From NCBI RefSeq assembly GCF_028502605.1, contig NC_079236.1, positions 868,001 through 932,000 of the forward strand: DNA of 64,000 bases, in the 5' to 3' direction. Shown here one piece after another: positions 12,270 through 23,966 of the stretch. Both the position numbers and the translations under genes were made by a program. How positions within the stretch are numbered: the stretch's first letter is position 1; each line of letters begins with the position of its first letter. Under the pieces are notes generated by a model. It was not told where the DNA came from and did not search any database. It saw only the letters and a list, made by a program, of their open reading frames with translations. The DNA is from Trichoderma breve (Eukaryota; Ascomycota; Sordariomycetes; Hypocreales; Hypocreaceae).

Positions 12270-14316
12270 AGATACATAACGAACGAATGGACGAACGACG
12301 CCGAGCGACCAGTTGCTGGCCGCACTGTGCGTATCCTGGTGGCCCGAATGACTGCCCTGTAAAATAAGAATAAACCAAACGACGTTTACGATCGAAATCC
12401 GATGCGATTCATATCAATGTAAAATCATCTATGTTTGTGAAGGCTATTTGGGACTGAGCTCTGTGCACAGTAGTGGAATATCTACCCTCTTGCTAGCAAG
12501 TAGTACCTTATGCAAAAGCACGAAAATACTTTTGTCTCTGGATAAGCAGTCCTATTTGGTCCTTACCCGAGACTGGCTTTTGTTCTCTTTTTTTACCACC
12601 TCTCTCTGCATTAGTGCAGAACTTGATCTCAGTCCAGCTAGGAGCTGATGCATGTCGATAGCTGCAGCTGCTGATCGTTACTGATGTGGCGAATCTCACC
12701 TAGTGATATCTTGCTCAACTTGTCAATTGTTCTTTGAACTATTGCGCCTCCCGCGCCCCTACGATGGATCATCAGGTGATTCGTAGCGTATATCAACTAC
12801 TACTGCATCATCTACATCGGACATTACTCTTAGTTCAGCTTGTACAACAAGACACAAAGGATTCGCCATCCAGGGGACTGTATTACGATTATCAAATCCG
12901 CTACTTCTTCGAGAAAGAGAGGCCCTACGCCTCAGCTGCAGACCTTCTGAACTGTAGCTACAGCTCTCCACATGAAGAGTCGAATAAACTCTTATTCCCC
13001 CATTTCGACTCTTGGCTCTCGATATAGAGTGGAAGCCTGACCGAAGATTCCGATTCAGAGGAAAGTAACGGGGCCCAACTGACTCATCTCGATCCTATAT
13101 TTGCCGATTAACAGAGCGATATCAGACAATATTTCGGAATGATATTTTTAGCTCACCCATGCTATCGGAGGAAATCCCCGTCTTGTGTAACGATTTACTT
13201 CAAATGTCCCTGGGGCGTAACCATTCGCATGAAATTACCGCCATTGTGGACATGCAATGTATGGCGGCAAAGCACTTCTCGTATCTTTTACTCGATATTA
13301 CTTTATATGAATCTATGATGATGAATGTAGCACTAACCGACCAAGATTCTCGATAGTCTCAGCTCCCGGGATATCTTGGTACTTTTGTGTCCACTATTAT
13401 ATCACTACAGTGTTGTCCATCTTGGCAAAGCAGGATAAAAATAATTGAATGCCTAGCTCCTCAATCAATATTCCTTCGTCTGCCTCGTGTTAGGTGTAAC
13501 CTTGTGATAAACCCATGACCACTTTATCGATCTGCTGACTATAAATGCAGGGTTGATATTTCAAATGCTCGGAGCAGCGAGAAGAGTGCCGAGGGACGGC
13601 CTGAGGCATCGTATAATGCACAAAGAGGATATTTCATAAGGCACTCTGTGGTTGTCTGAAAGGATACCTCCGACTATAGGTATTCTATGTTACACCCATT
13701 TGCTCAAATCGTCGCAAGGCGCACCATCAGTCTACAATTTCAAGTGGATTACACGAGATATCCCCTGCATATATCTAGCACCGGATAGTAACATTCTCCC
13801 ATGTGATACTTTATTGGGTGCTTATGGTGTAACGTTTGTTGGTGAATTGGACACTAGAAATAGAACAACTGTTGAACACTCAGAAACAATTGGATGCTCT
13901 GTTGGCGCCATATGGCTTGGCCTATACCCTTTAATCTTCCTTTTCAGGCATACGAGAAGCTAGAATGCTGTGTCATGAAAATCCTCCGACATATGGCTGG
14001 GCTGAATGGTTTCACCAATAGTCGTTATTATTGTTTTCTTTTGCCAAGAGACTCAGGAGAGGATGTGATATGGGTATTTGGGGGGATGGACTATTGGTAG
14101 GCAATAGTACCGTTCAGCCGCATTTTTTTATGCAACAGGGGTAGAGGGAATTTTTGATGATGGCGGTTCGGAATTATCTGACCTACATATATTGGACCAC
14201 ATCCAGTTTTGGATTCAGTGGGCTACGGTAAGCAATTGAATCCTTCAGAGGCGAAGCCCGAACAGTGAGTCAACGAAATCACCGAAATCACCGCTGAAGA
14301 TGTAAACACAGATGCG
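12270..14316. other. Intergenic, AT-richer, no gene supported
   Basis: Two kilobases between MGR2 and the laccase. Open frames such as 13652-13963 and 13894-14100 lack a domain, a good start or splice partners. A 10-bp direct repeat (GAAATCACC twice) lies at about 14275-14294, just upstream of the laccase TATA box. No transposon, RNA gene or tandem array was recognised. Confidence 0.5.
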
Positions 14317-14324
14317 TATATAAA
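14317..14324 (+). promoter_or_regulatory. TATA box of the laccase gene
   Basis: TATATAAA lies 108 bp upstream of the laccase start codon, with a second TATAAA-like run directly after it (ATATAAAG at about 14330). Position and sequence fit a core promoter. The start codon itself is in a strong context (CCACCATGG). Confidence 0.55.
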
Positions 14325-14431
14325 GAGAATATAAAGAGAGGAAGAGAGCATTTAATTGTGTGGACATGATCTCTTCTGATATACGAATATCACCTTCAAC
14401 TTGACTATCTTCGGATCATAATCCAACCACC

Positions 14432-16328
14432 ATGGGGGTTTCTCTCAGCCGTCGAGGAGTGGAAGCCCGTGCGTCTTTGGCCACAAGCAGACTCTCCCAG
14501 AAACAAACCAACGGGTATGTATTAATGTTGCCCTAACTGCTTGCTCAGAAGAAACCGTTTGTAACATCTCTTCAGTCTATCTGTCCTTGGAGCCTTGGCT
14601 GCCCCAATGCTCCCTGCTTTCCTTACGAATAATCCAACGCCCAACGGATATCCATGGAGTACCCTTAATAACACCACCAATTACTACGATACAAGTCCCA
14701 ATACAGGTGTCATTCGATACTACAACTTTACAGTTAGCCGTGGCGTCATTGCTCCGGATGGATATCAGCGCGATGTTCTACTGATCAATGAAGCTTTCCC
14801 CGGCCCATTGATCGAGGCTAATTGGGGCGACACCATTCAAGTAACTCTAAACAACAACATCACCGGCCCGGAAGAGGGCACAGCGCTTCACTGGCACGGA
14901 TTTCTTCAAAAGGGGACTCCTTGGGAAGACGGGGTGCCTTCTGTGACGCAGTGCCCCGTGCCTCCGGGGAAGAGCTTCACATATCAGTTTGCGGCTTCTC
15001 TGTATGGCAGTTCTTGGTACCATTCGCATTATTCCTCGCAGTATGCTGGTGGTCTTTTAGGCCCTATTGTGATCCACGGACCGAAATCGCAAGACTACGA
15101 TATCGATCTTGGTCCCGTAATGCTGTCTGACTGGTATCATGAACAATATTTTGATCTGGTTGAGAAGACTATGAGTCCTGTGCAGGCGTTGACTAGATTC
15201 AACTCTGACAATAATTTGATCAATGGCAAGGGAGATTTTGACTGCTCCCAGGCTACGGATGGTACGCCGTGTACCAACAACGCTGGTATTTCGAAATTCA
15301 GGTTTGAACGCGGCAAGACTCACCTCCTTCGACTTATGAACACCGGGGCGGAGGGTCTGCAGCGCTTCTCCATCGATGGGCATAACATGACGGTCATTGC
15401 CAACGACTTTGTGGATATCCAGCCCTACGTGACAAAAGTCGTTACGCTTGGTATTGGTCAACGAAGTGATGTCCTTGTCAAAGCAGACGGTGATTTGGAC
15501 GCCTACTGGATGCGCAGCAACATCAGCGCATGCTCTAATGCCAACCAACCATATGCCCTGGCAGCCATCTACTACGATGACGCAGATACCGAGACAGCCC
15601 CCGAGTCCACACCTTGGGATGTTCCCGATCCGCTGACTTGTGTGAATGATGACTTCTCAGTCACAGAGCCCGTCATGGAGCTTACCCTTCCGGAACCAGA
15701 TTTGGAGCTCGACATGGAGCTGACGATCTTCCAAAACGCGTCTGGTAATACTTTATGGGCACTAGACGGCGTTACATTCAGGGGCAATTATAACAGTCCG
15801 ACATTGCTGCTGAGCAATCTGGGTAACTACAGTTTCGAACCCGAGTGGTCCGTCAGAAACGTGAGCACGGCAAAGAGCGTCAGAGTGAACCTCTTTAACA
15901 ATTCCCCCGCTCCGTAAGTCCATCTCCAAATATCTTCTCGATCAGATGATCCTTGAAACTAACAGTTTAATCTTGAAAGACACCCTATGCATCTTCACGG
16001 CTTTAACATGTATCTCCTACACGAAGGACCCGGCCAGTGGGACAACAAAACAATCATCAGGCCATCCAACCCGCAACGCCGCGACGTCTTTCTGATTCGC
16101 AGGGGCGGACACGTCGTGTTTCAATTTGACGCGGCGAGTAATCCGGGCGTGTGGCCGTTTCACTGCCATATTGCCTGGCATGCCACGGCCGGGCTGTTTA
16201 CGCATTTCCTTGCGGATCCGGAGGCAGTGAGAGGATTGAAGATTCCGAATGTAGTGGCGGAGACTTGTAGACAGTGGGGGACTTGGACGGATACGAATAT
16301 TCCTGAACAGATTGATAGTGGGCTGTGA
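14432..16328 (+). CDS. Laccase-type multicopper oxidase
   Basis: Three exons, 14432-14514, 14576-15913 and 15980-16328, give 589 residues. All four copper-binding motifs are intact: HWHG at 133-136, WYHSHYSSQYAGG around 175-187 (HSH 177-179), HPMHLHGF at 475-482, and HCHIAWHATAGL at 535-546. These supply the T1 Cys (536) and the trinuclear histidines; the axial position is Leu 546. The enzyme should oxidise phenols or pigment precursors with reduction of O2 to water. The protein ends exactly with DSGL, the residues that form the mature C-terminal plug in ascomycete laccases, with no propeptide behind it. The N-terminus is odd: 28 polar/basic residues precede a short hydrophobic stretch (LSVLGALAAPMLPAFL), so a classical signal peptide is not evident. 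The strong Kozak context and in-phase intron support this start, but secretion should not be assumed. Confidence 0.93.
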
Positions 16329-16719
16329 GAGGCCGGTTGCGGTTGAGAGTACCTATATACGTACGCAGGAACTGTGTTTCTGGAGTCTGGCAATGTTTGA
16401 GTACGACACCGAAGAGGCTTATTTCAACATACGGGCCTAATTGTATTATAAATCAGATGAAACTCCAATTGTATTAGTTATTTATCAGAAAGGGCCACGA
16501 GTGTAACGATAGATGAGATGGCAATGTGCTACATCTGCATTCTGTTTCAAAGAAATATCGTCTATCTTGAGCTTATGTACTAAACATATAAGTAGCAAAA
16601 TCTGAAACCCAGCCGTCCTGTCAAATGAGCAAGTAGGGAATCGGCGTCGTATGTATCTAAAAGGAAATGTACGGAAACTAATCATGCAATCTATCAAGTC
16701 ATAACATAGATTCTTGGAA
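16329..16719. other. Convergent 3' flanks of laccase and HST2
   Basis: A short AT-rich stretch between two converging stop codons. It should contain both polyadenylation regions. No gene-like frame or repeat is visible. Confidence 0.5.
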
Positions 16720-18077
16720 TCAATTTTGCTGGGGCTTCTCTTCACCCTCTTTCTGTGTTGGCTCTTCAACGTCTTTGCTCTGTGCCGTCGTAGTATCTTG
16801 TGCCTTTTGCTCGGTGCTCTCTTGAACTTTCGGTGGTGCTGTGCTTGAGGTGGGTTCGTCCACCGGTTTAGAATCCGCCTCTGAGCGTTCCTCTCCTTTC
16901 TTTTCTTGTTCTGCGTTGACATTGTCTGTCTTGGCAGTTTCTTTGGCGTCTGCGTCACCCTTGGGTGTCTGGGCATCACTTGGGGCATCATCACCAACTT
17001 TCTGGCTCTTTTCTTCATCCTCTGCCTTCTTCTCTTCCTTCTTTTCCTCTTCCTCTTCAAGTTTGAGGACGGTCTCAATCTCTCCAGTCAGCTTCTGTAA
17101 CTCATCTTCAATCTCTTCGTCACGCGCAGTCTGGCTGCGCAGTTGTCTCTCAGCCTCCTCATTTCCAACAATATTTCTCCACGTATCATCCAGCTCGTCT
17201 GTCCAGCCCAACAACTCGGCTAGTTTTCGAATGCCATCATCGCATGCTCCCAATTCTAGCACATCATCGACTCGCGATCCTAATGAACCGACCTTCTCCA
17301 TGTTGAAGAGCACACGCGGTGTCTCTTTTCTCGCCATCTCAGGAAGGCTTGCGAATGGATATACCGTCAAGCTTGTTCCAATAATGAGAACAAGATCCGC
17401 CATGACAGTGTTGTGCGACTTCTCTGAAAAGTCCCTTGGGAGGGCTTCGCCGAAAAATGTGATGTCTGGCTTGACCAGTCCCTTGCACTCATTGCATTTA
17501 GGAACATCGCCTCGAGTAACATGCGCTCTCATCTCAGCATCGGGGAATTCGACTTTGCACTCAATGCAGCGCTGTGTCGCAAAACTGCCGTGGGCTTCGA
17601 CAATCTTATCCGCAGGAACGCCAGCCGCCCGTTCGAGACAGTCAATGTTTTGGGTAAAGAGCATTTGAAGGAGGCCCTTTTCAGCAAGAAGCGCAATGAA
17701 GGCGTGGGAGATGGTCGGGTGGAATTTCCCGGGATACAGCTCCTGGGCGAGCACATAGAAGGGCTCGGGGTGGTTGCGAAAGTAGGAAATGTCGAAGACA
17801 GCCTCTGCATACGGGAGTTTGAGGCGCGCCAAGTTGCTATACAGGCCGGTCTTTGGCGATCGGAAATCGGGAACTGCAATTGTTAGTTGCATCAATATGG
17901 GGTCGACTCATGGGCCAACTCACTTCCAGCGGCGGTAGAGATGCCAGCGCCGGTCAAGACCACAATGCGCCGAGCATTGCCGCTCTTGATATAGTCAGCG
18001 ACGGCTTCCAGGCTTCGTTCTTCGAGTGTCGCTGGAGGGCCCGACGCAGAGGCCAGATGGGATTCTTCTTGTCCCAT
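16720..18077 (-). CDS. HST2: NAD-dependent protein deacetylase, Hst2 (SIRT2-like)
   Basis: Two exons, 18077-17924 and 17873-16720, join with phase 1 (GTGAGT...TTGCAG) into 435 residues. The sirtuin core is complete: GAGIS at 43-47, PDFRSP at 53-58, TQNID at 125-129, catalytic His at 146 in AHGSF, zinc cysteines at 154/157 and 178/181, and GTSL. It should remove acetyl groups from lysines (typically histone H4K16 and cytoplasmic proteins) using NAD+. The intron falls inside the NAD-binding motif. The last 150 or so residues are a low-complexity E/K/T/Q/D-rich tail, longer than the compact yeast Hst2 C-terminus, and probably disordered. Class I/SIRT2 assignment rests on length, the absence of an N-terminal extension and overall motif spelling; a close paralogue (Hst1/Sir2) is less likely. 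Confidence 0.92.
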
Positions 18078-18663
18078 TTTGCGAGCAAGCCAGCGGGGGA
18101 CGCGAGGGCCTGAGGGCTTGTTGCGATTGCGGTGTTTCCGACCTATCTTGGCGGATTTTTGGTGAATTATTCAGTGATTCTGGCGGTGGCTAAAAGATGC
18201 GGTGATGGATGGGCAGATTCATGCAGCTTCAAAGAATTTGGAGATGGGCAGATGGGCGCGAACCAATGGTGGGGCAGCATGTGAGAGGCGACTTGCCTTG
18301 CAGGTACTGGCAGGTACTGGCAGGTACTGTGCTGTGCCTAACGTTACATCATTGAAACCCCTTGATGCCTTATCGATAAGATGAAGGAGCAGTTAACTAC
18401 AATACTGTATAGCATCATCAGCATCAGGTGAAAGATGAAAGAACCTTGAAAGTACATGTATTTGATGGATTCACGAGTATGCCTCCGAAGATGAATAGAA
18501 AAAAAGAAGTATTGACGAAACCAACTCCCGGAAACAAAAGGCCCAAATCAGACTCTGACCTGTCTACCAACCCTCATCACCGTTTATAAAATAAAACGCC
18601 TAGCGATGCCCACCTTGACGCCCTCTCTCCGGATATCACATCACCATCCATAACAAAATCCCA
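18078..18663. other. HST2 upstream region and NC2-beta 3' flank
   Basis: Both neighbours are on the minus strand. The stretch should hold the HST2 promoter and the 3' end of NC2-beta. It contains a small 10-bp tandem repeat at 18298-18329, and no gene. Confidence 0.5.
18298..18329. repeat. Three-copy 10-bp tandem repeat
   Basis: The unit GGCAGGTACT is repeated about three times without a break, ending in GTGCTG. It lies in the HST2 upstream region and is probably a simple slippage repeat. Confidence 0.8.
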
Positions 18664-19743
18664 TCATATGTGACGCTGCCTGGCTGCGGCAAACTGCTCT
18701 TCCTGCAACCGAGCGAGCTCTTCCATAGACATGCCACTATTGGCAAATTTGTCTGCCTTCTTCTCTCGCCCCTGTTGACACATGTTAGCACTGCAGACCG
18801 AAGACGTGGCGGCGGGAGACATGCGCGAACCTTTTGAACTTCTTTGTGTTCTGCTGCGGCTTCTAGAACAGCAGGCACGTAATCCGAAAAGCCAAGACGT
18901 TCTAGTGCCTTTGTAATGTGATCACACGCAATCGTCTTCTTAGCCTCCTTCTCCGATATCTCATTAGCCTCGGAAGAGATGAGAGTGATGAATTCGACGC
19001 AGCATTCTATAAGTAGGTCACGGGCCTCTTTTGCGAAAGAGACACCCGTCTGCGGCGGCAATATTTCGCTGACAATCTTCTGAACGGTGGCTAATACATT
19101 GTAAGCTTCAAATCTGCAATGTGATGATGTGATGGTTGTGTGTCACATAACCGCCAGGACATAACCGCCAGGGGTGGCACTGAAATATGACGATTCACTG
19201 CGAGGCGGAGAGTAAACATACCTTTGGGCAGTGACAAGTCGTCGTTGCTTCCTATAAGATAACACGTTAGCAGTGTAATATCGATAGCATGACTGGTTGG
19301 TATAGTGTGGTACTGTTGCCTGGAACCAAGTTGGTCCAGTCATTCTCATTGTGGTAGTCCCACATTAGCGGGCTTGGTGGTGCGAACACACAGACTCTCG
19401 GGGGCGGATATGGAAGGACGCAGAGTCAAATAAGGGCTGAAGAGAAATCAAGAGCGCAAGTAGAAGATGGAATCCGCCACCATTATAAATTCACAAAAGG
19501 AACCTTTAACGGTGATGCGCGGGCACGGATGGCAAGTTTGTGTGAGAATGCCATGACTTCATGATACAAACAATGAAACCGAAAGCTCGGCCCTATTGGT
19601 CCCTCACCACGGCGACAACAACGGAAGCAGTGACGCATGACCATGGTTCTCTTGAAGAGCGGAAAGAAGAATACTTGAAAAAATGAAAGAAATCAACGCG
19701 CTGAATAGAAGCTCAACGTACCTCCAAACTCATGGTCCGACAT
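18664..19743 (-). CDS. NCB2: Negative cofactor 2 complex subunit beta (Dr1/NC2-beta)
   Basis: Four exons, 19743-19722, 19251-19222, 19090-18831 and 18771-18664, splice in frame into 139 residues. It begins MSDHEFGGSNDDLSLPKATV and has a histone fold of the NF-YB/H2B class (LLIECCVEFITLISSEAN, KKTIACDHITKALERLG). The Dr1-type tail has GREKKADKFANSG and MEELARLQEEQFAAA. NC2-beta pairs with NC2-alpha (Bur6/Drap1); the dimer binds TBP on DNA and blocks TFIIA/TFIIB entry, repressing or redistributing RNA polymerase II initiation. The first intron (19252-19721) is long for this window, and the first exons are only 22 and 30 nt, so a continuous frame shows just the third exon. The last intron starts GTTCGC rather than GTAAGT, but the protein continuity across it is excellent. 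Confidence 0.93.
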
Positions 19744-21241
19744 GTTGAAAGAGATGCCTCGTAAACCAGACTGTGGCTTAGACGCGATACTGCCTGAAAC
19801 TGAGAGCGGCGGAGAGTGAACAAAGTTGCGCAAACAGAGGCAGGCGCGGAGGATGTGGATAAGAGTAACAAAGAGGGAATATAGATATTAAGAGTAAGAG
19901 TCAGAGTCAGAGTGCGCAGGATGTGTTGAACACAATCAGGGCTGGATTTGTGAGGGCAATATGCAGCGTGAGCCGGCTTTTAGGGAGTGATGAATGATGG
20001 ACTTGAATATCTCCCGGCCAAACGGTTTGTTAGTGGGGCAGCCGCTGCTGTTATACTCGAGCGCTGCTGGAGCACGGGTACATGGCCAAAGTAGCCGGTA
20101 CCTGGACGCGCCCAGCATGTGTGCTGTTACTGGCGCGCGCTGGTTGTAAATAGCAGTGCAGCCCACTGAGACTCTGTCGCTGACTGGCTTACCGAGGGGC
20201 TTTGTTCACGTGCCACAGCATTTCACCAAGTATGGAGTACAAGTGGATCATTTTAGCGCGAACCCAGCTTTGGAAAAAAAAAATGTTTATTAGCTCGAGC
20301 TTCGGTTCAGAAACTTTTTCCTTCTTCCACCACTTTACCACATTGCAAAAGAGAGCAAAAAACAGCTCTGCATCAGCTCAAAAAGAGCCCAGAGCTTGCC
20401 TCTTCTCGTCGGCATCATGTGTGCCTTCGCTGCTGCTCGCCACTACAGGTAAGAAACCTCCGGTTATCCCGCGACGGGCCCCAATTGGTTCTATGATGAG
20501 ATATGTTGTCGCCCCAGTCTGAGGAGGTCCGACAAGCCTCCCCTGCTGACAGACACGTCTTAAGCCAAATAGACACTTGCTGATTCACAACTGGTGCTTC
20601 ACTTTGTTTCTCTATTACGGGCGATTCATTTGTTGTGCTGTGTGGCTAACAATGCTTCTCCCAGGCAGTGCAGAGTTTTTCAGGCTTGACAATGTAAGAA
20701 CCGACCCGCTCCTTTCGACAAGCTTTGGCACATCGTGATGTACCAAGTAAAGTATTATCAAATTCCGAGATACATACTGCGGACACACTCTCCTGAACCA
20801 TAACGTGCTCGACTATGGGGTTTCAAGCTATGCCATGTGAGCAATTTGCATCAGAGACTAACCGATGGTATCAAGCTCTCAGTGGAATGGAGATTGGCAT
20901 TACGAGAGAAATGTTGGCACTGAATCACGAGGTAGGTGGCAGTAGCTTTTTTCTTTTTTCTTATTCGATGCACATCATCTTACACATTTGCGTGATGAAA
21001 AAACTTATATTCCATGCTAATACTGAATCTTCATGTGGAGATCATTAAGAGCTTTTCATCTTTCGACTGACTGCAATGTTTTTATTTTACACTTTTTATC
21101 TTGTTCTATTTTGTCTTGGTCCAAGGCTAACATGACGAAGATGCAGGAAAGCAAACAAATCATCCTTGATACGCCGCCAACTCAGGTGAGTTCCAACTAG
21201 ATATGGTTAATGACTGACATTGTGATCCGGGACTGGGGGAC
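19744..21241. other. NC2-beta promoter region and SDR 3' flank; no gene
   Basis: The NC2-beta promoter should lie at the left end. AGAGTAAGAGTCAGAGTC-type short repeats occur at about 19888-19913. Frames at 20202-20522 and 20815-21048 have no domain or splice support. No RNA gene recognised. Confidence 0.5.
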
Positions 21242-22096
21242 CTACACAAGATACTTTCCACTCAGCTCACGTGAAGGGTTGGCCACAAACTTGGCAATGA
21301 CAGTTCCTGGCTGTTCAGGCTTGAGCAATGCGCCTTGCTGGAAGGCATCGACGAAGCTCTGGTACTGCTTCTCATCCATAGTGTCCTTGCCCTTTAGCCG
21401 TAGAGTTGCTTGCATGTCTGTGTCTACCCGACCTGGTCCAATGGTTATGCTGGTGATGTCGGGCTCTTCAATCGCGAGATGAGACGCAATGGAGTTGATG
21501 GCCGCCTTGGATGAGCCATAGGTACTCCATGCAACGTAGGGCTTGAGAGCTGCTCCTGACGAAACCCAGAGGATGCATCCTTGAGTCTTCTTGACCTCAT
21601 TCAGACTAGCCTTGGCCTATGTAATGTCAGCAGCCGTCCGATGACGAGGCGTCCATCGCTTTGCCGTCTTACCATGGCAATGTAGCTGAAGAAGTTTATA
21701 TCGTAGAGGCGCTTGGTGTCCTCCAGCGAAGCCGTTGCGAATTTCTCCGGCTCCAGAATTCCATGGTTGATGACTACGCCGTCAATTTTTCCAAATGATT
21801 TGACGGCAAGCTCCGTAAGCCTCTCGGCAATCTAGCCGCATACTCTTGTCAGATATTCGCGGCTCATACCTAAGATAGTAATTCACCAGGATTGGAAAAA
21901 TGCAACTCACTCCTGTACTTGTTATATCGCCAGCCACATATTCCACCTGGTCGGGATGTGCGTCCTTAAGCTTCCGCAGCAAATCTTCAGATCTGGCCGT
22001 AACGACGACTTTGTGGGATTGCGCTAAAAGATGCTCGACGACGGCTGCGCCAAGGCCCTTGCTGGCGCCGGTCACAATGAATACCTTGGACGTCAT
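21242..22096 (-). CDS. Short-chain dehydrogenase/reductase, Irc24/benzil-reductase-like
   Basis: Three exons, 22096-21911, 21831-21673 and 21616-21242, all phase 0, give 239 residues. The Rossmann motif VTGASKGLGAAV (G10, G14, G16) binds NADP(H). The catalytic set is Ser 134/135 with Tyr 148 and Lys 152 in TYGSSKAA. Other blocks, such as GKIDGVVINHGILEPE, LYDINFFS and GPGRVDTDMQ, resemble yeast Irc24/YIR036C, which reduce diketones such as benzil. The NNAG position reads INHG, as in that subfamily where the motif is variable. The gene is divergent from the FAD oxidoreductase across 429 bp, which may give shared regulation. Substrate is not predictable from sequence; a general carbonyl reductase is the safe reading. 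Confidence 0.85.
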
Positions 22097-22525
22097 CTAG
22101 GCGGACAATTGCAAGAGTCCGGTATCGAGGCGAGGCGTTTCTTTTACTTAATGCAAGGGCAAGGAAGAGAGTACGAGTGACAGTACGAGTAGGCGGCCCC
22201 TGGTGACAACGGCTTCGGAAAGGACAGGGATATTTTTTTTTCCCAGGCCGATAGCAAGGAGCCGCCGTGTGGGGGTGAGAATGAGGGGCTACTGGATCGA
22301 AGAAGTAAGGTAGCAGGTAGCCTCTCCGGTACGGTGAGCCGGATGGCGTATGGACTGACTCGAGTTATAAGATGGTCGGTTCCGGGGTTGAGGCGGCTGT
22401 TTTGTCTTTGTTTGTCTCATTCATATATAGCTGAAAGCTGCTGTTGGGGCGAGAGATCGACGGAGACTTGACAGCCTCATCTCATCTTGATCTTGCTTGC
22501 AGCCAACACACAGTGGAAAGACACC
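22097..22525. promoter_or_regulatory. Bidirectional promoter region, SDR and FAD oxidoreductase
   Basis: A 429-bp gap separates two outward-facing start codons, so both promoters must lie here. A T-run at about 22231-22240 and a possible TATA-like ATATATAG at 22423-22430 are visible, the latter about 100 bp before the FAD gene. Shared control is inference. Confidence 0.5.
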
Positions 22526-23831
22526 ATGGCCAACACTGTCATCCTTGGGAGTGGTGTTATTGGCCTGTCGTCGGCCTACTATCTCCTCCAACACCAGCCG
22601 GGCGACTCCATCCACCTCGTTGACTCTGCCAATGAACTCTTCGCCTCGGCCTCTGGCTTCGCGGGAGGGTTCCTGGCCAAGGACTGGTTCCGCCCGGAAC
22701 TGATGCCGCTGGCGGAGCTGAGCTTCGAGGAGCACAGGAAACTGGCGGAGGCGGAGAATGGCAGAGAGAGATGGGGATATGCAAAGAGCGTGACGGTGAG
22801 CTACGAGCCTCACGGGACGCTGATGAACGGCAAGAGAGGCGAAGATTGGCTGCTGGAGGGCACGAGCAGAGCCGGGCTCGTGGACTCCCGGAGGGAGCAC
22901 CAAGACGGGGAGATTCCTGAGTGGCTGAGGAGGGTGGACGGCGACTCGGTGAGCGTGATTGACGATGGAAGCGGCACGGCGATTGTGTGAGTTTTTTGCA
23001 TTCTTACATCTTACATCCCCCATATTACTCCGTACATGTTTCTATTTATGAAAGCAGTTGCTGACGGCGACCAGGGATCCCCTGAGATTCTGCAAGTTTC
23101 TCCTGGAAAAGGTCAAGGCTGCCGGCGTGCACATTCACAACCCTGCCACAGCGTCGCGCATTGAAACCGACGAAGCCGGCAAGCTCTCCGGCGTCGTCGT
23201 CTGCCGTGGGGAGACTTCGGAGGAGACGGTGATTCCGGCGACCCGAGTGCTTCTGGCGGCGGGATGCTGGACCCCCCACGTCTTCCACGACCTGTTCAAG
23301 AACCGGTACTACGTCGACGTGCCCATTGAGAGCCTGGGCGGGCACTCGGTCGTTGTCAAGGCCCCTGGCGCGGTGACAACATGTCACTCTGTGTATACGA
23401 CGATGGGTCAACTTTCGCCTGAGGTGTATTCTCGACCGGATGGAGTGATTTACGTTGCTGGTGTGAATCATGCTTCTATTCCTTTGCCTAAGCCTACTGT
23501 CAAGGCGGTGACTTTTAATGAGTCTATTGACAAGCTCAAGGATATTGCACGGCGTCTTATTGCTACACCTAACGGAGAGGATTTAGAGATTGTGCGTGAG
23601 GGGCTGTGCTTCAGACCGATTACGAAGAGGGGAACGCCGTACATTGCGAGGTTGCCAGAGGAGAAACTTGGAGAGGATTTCAGGTCTGCGGAGCAGTCTC
23701 CGGGAGGTGTTTTTATTGCTTCAGGACACGGCCCATGGGGAATCAGTTTGAGCTTGGGAACAGGCAAGGTGGTGGCGGAGATGATGTCTGGGAAGCCGCT
23801 CAGTGCTGACATCTCCAGCCTGGGCTTCTGA
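22526..23831 (+). CDS. FAD-dependent oxidoreductase of the DAO family (amine/amino-acid oxidase-like)
   Basis: Two exons, 22526-22986 and 23075-23831, give 405 residues. The start has the FAD dinucleotide-binding fold (VILGSGVIGLSSAYYL, GxGxxG at 9-14). Further signatures are SGFAGGFLAKDWF, an internal VLLAAGCWTPH and a C-terminal second FAD motif, FIASGHGPWGISLSLGTGK. This is the DAO/sarcosine-oxidase fold; in yeast the nearest named relative by flavour is Tda3. It should oxidise an amine or amino acid with release of H2O2, but the substrate cannot be read from sequence. The intron's 3' site was chosen because the nearer CAG at 23055-23057 would create an immediate stop, whereas the one at 23072-23074 restores the frame (AIV-DPLRFCKF). 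Neighbours are an SDR and a homocysteine S-methyltransferase, a loose metabolic group. Confidence 0.85.
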
Positions 23832-23966
23832 ATGGGAGGATGAAAGCGTATGAGTTTCAACAGTATGGCTTAGAGGATATCAGGCAACATGTTTCTTTCT
23901 TTCTTGCGTGCTTTTTTAGTCTTTTTGTTTGCTTGTTTTCTTTTTGTTAGGTATTGCGTTAGTATA

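Noticed and set aside
16841..17668. 275-codon plus-strand frame rich in Ser
   Set aside because: It lies opposite the Hst2 sirtuin, which has full catalytic motifs. The Ser-richness is the reverse complement of the acidic and lysine-rich tail.
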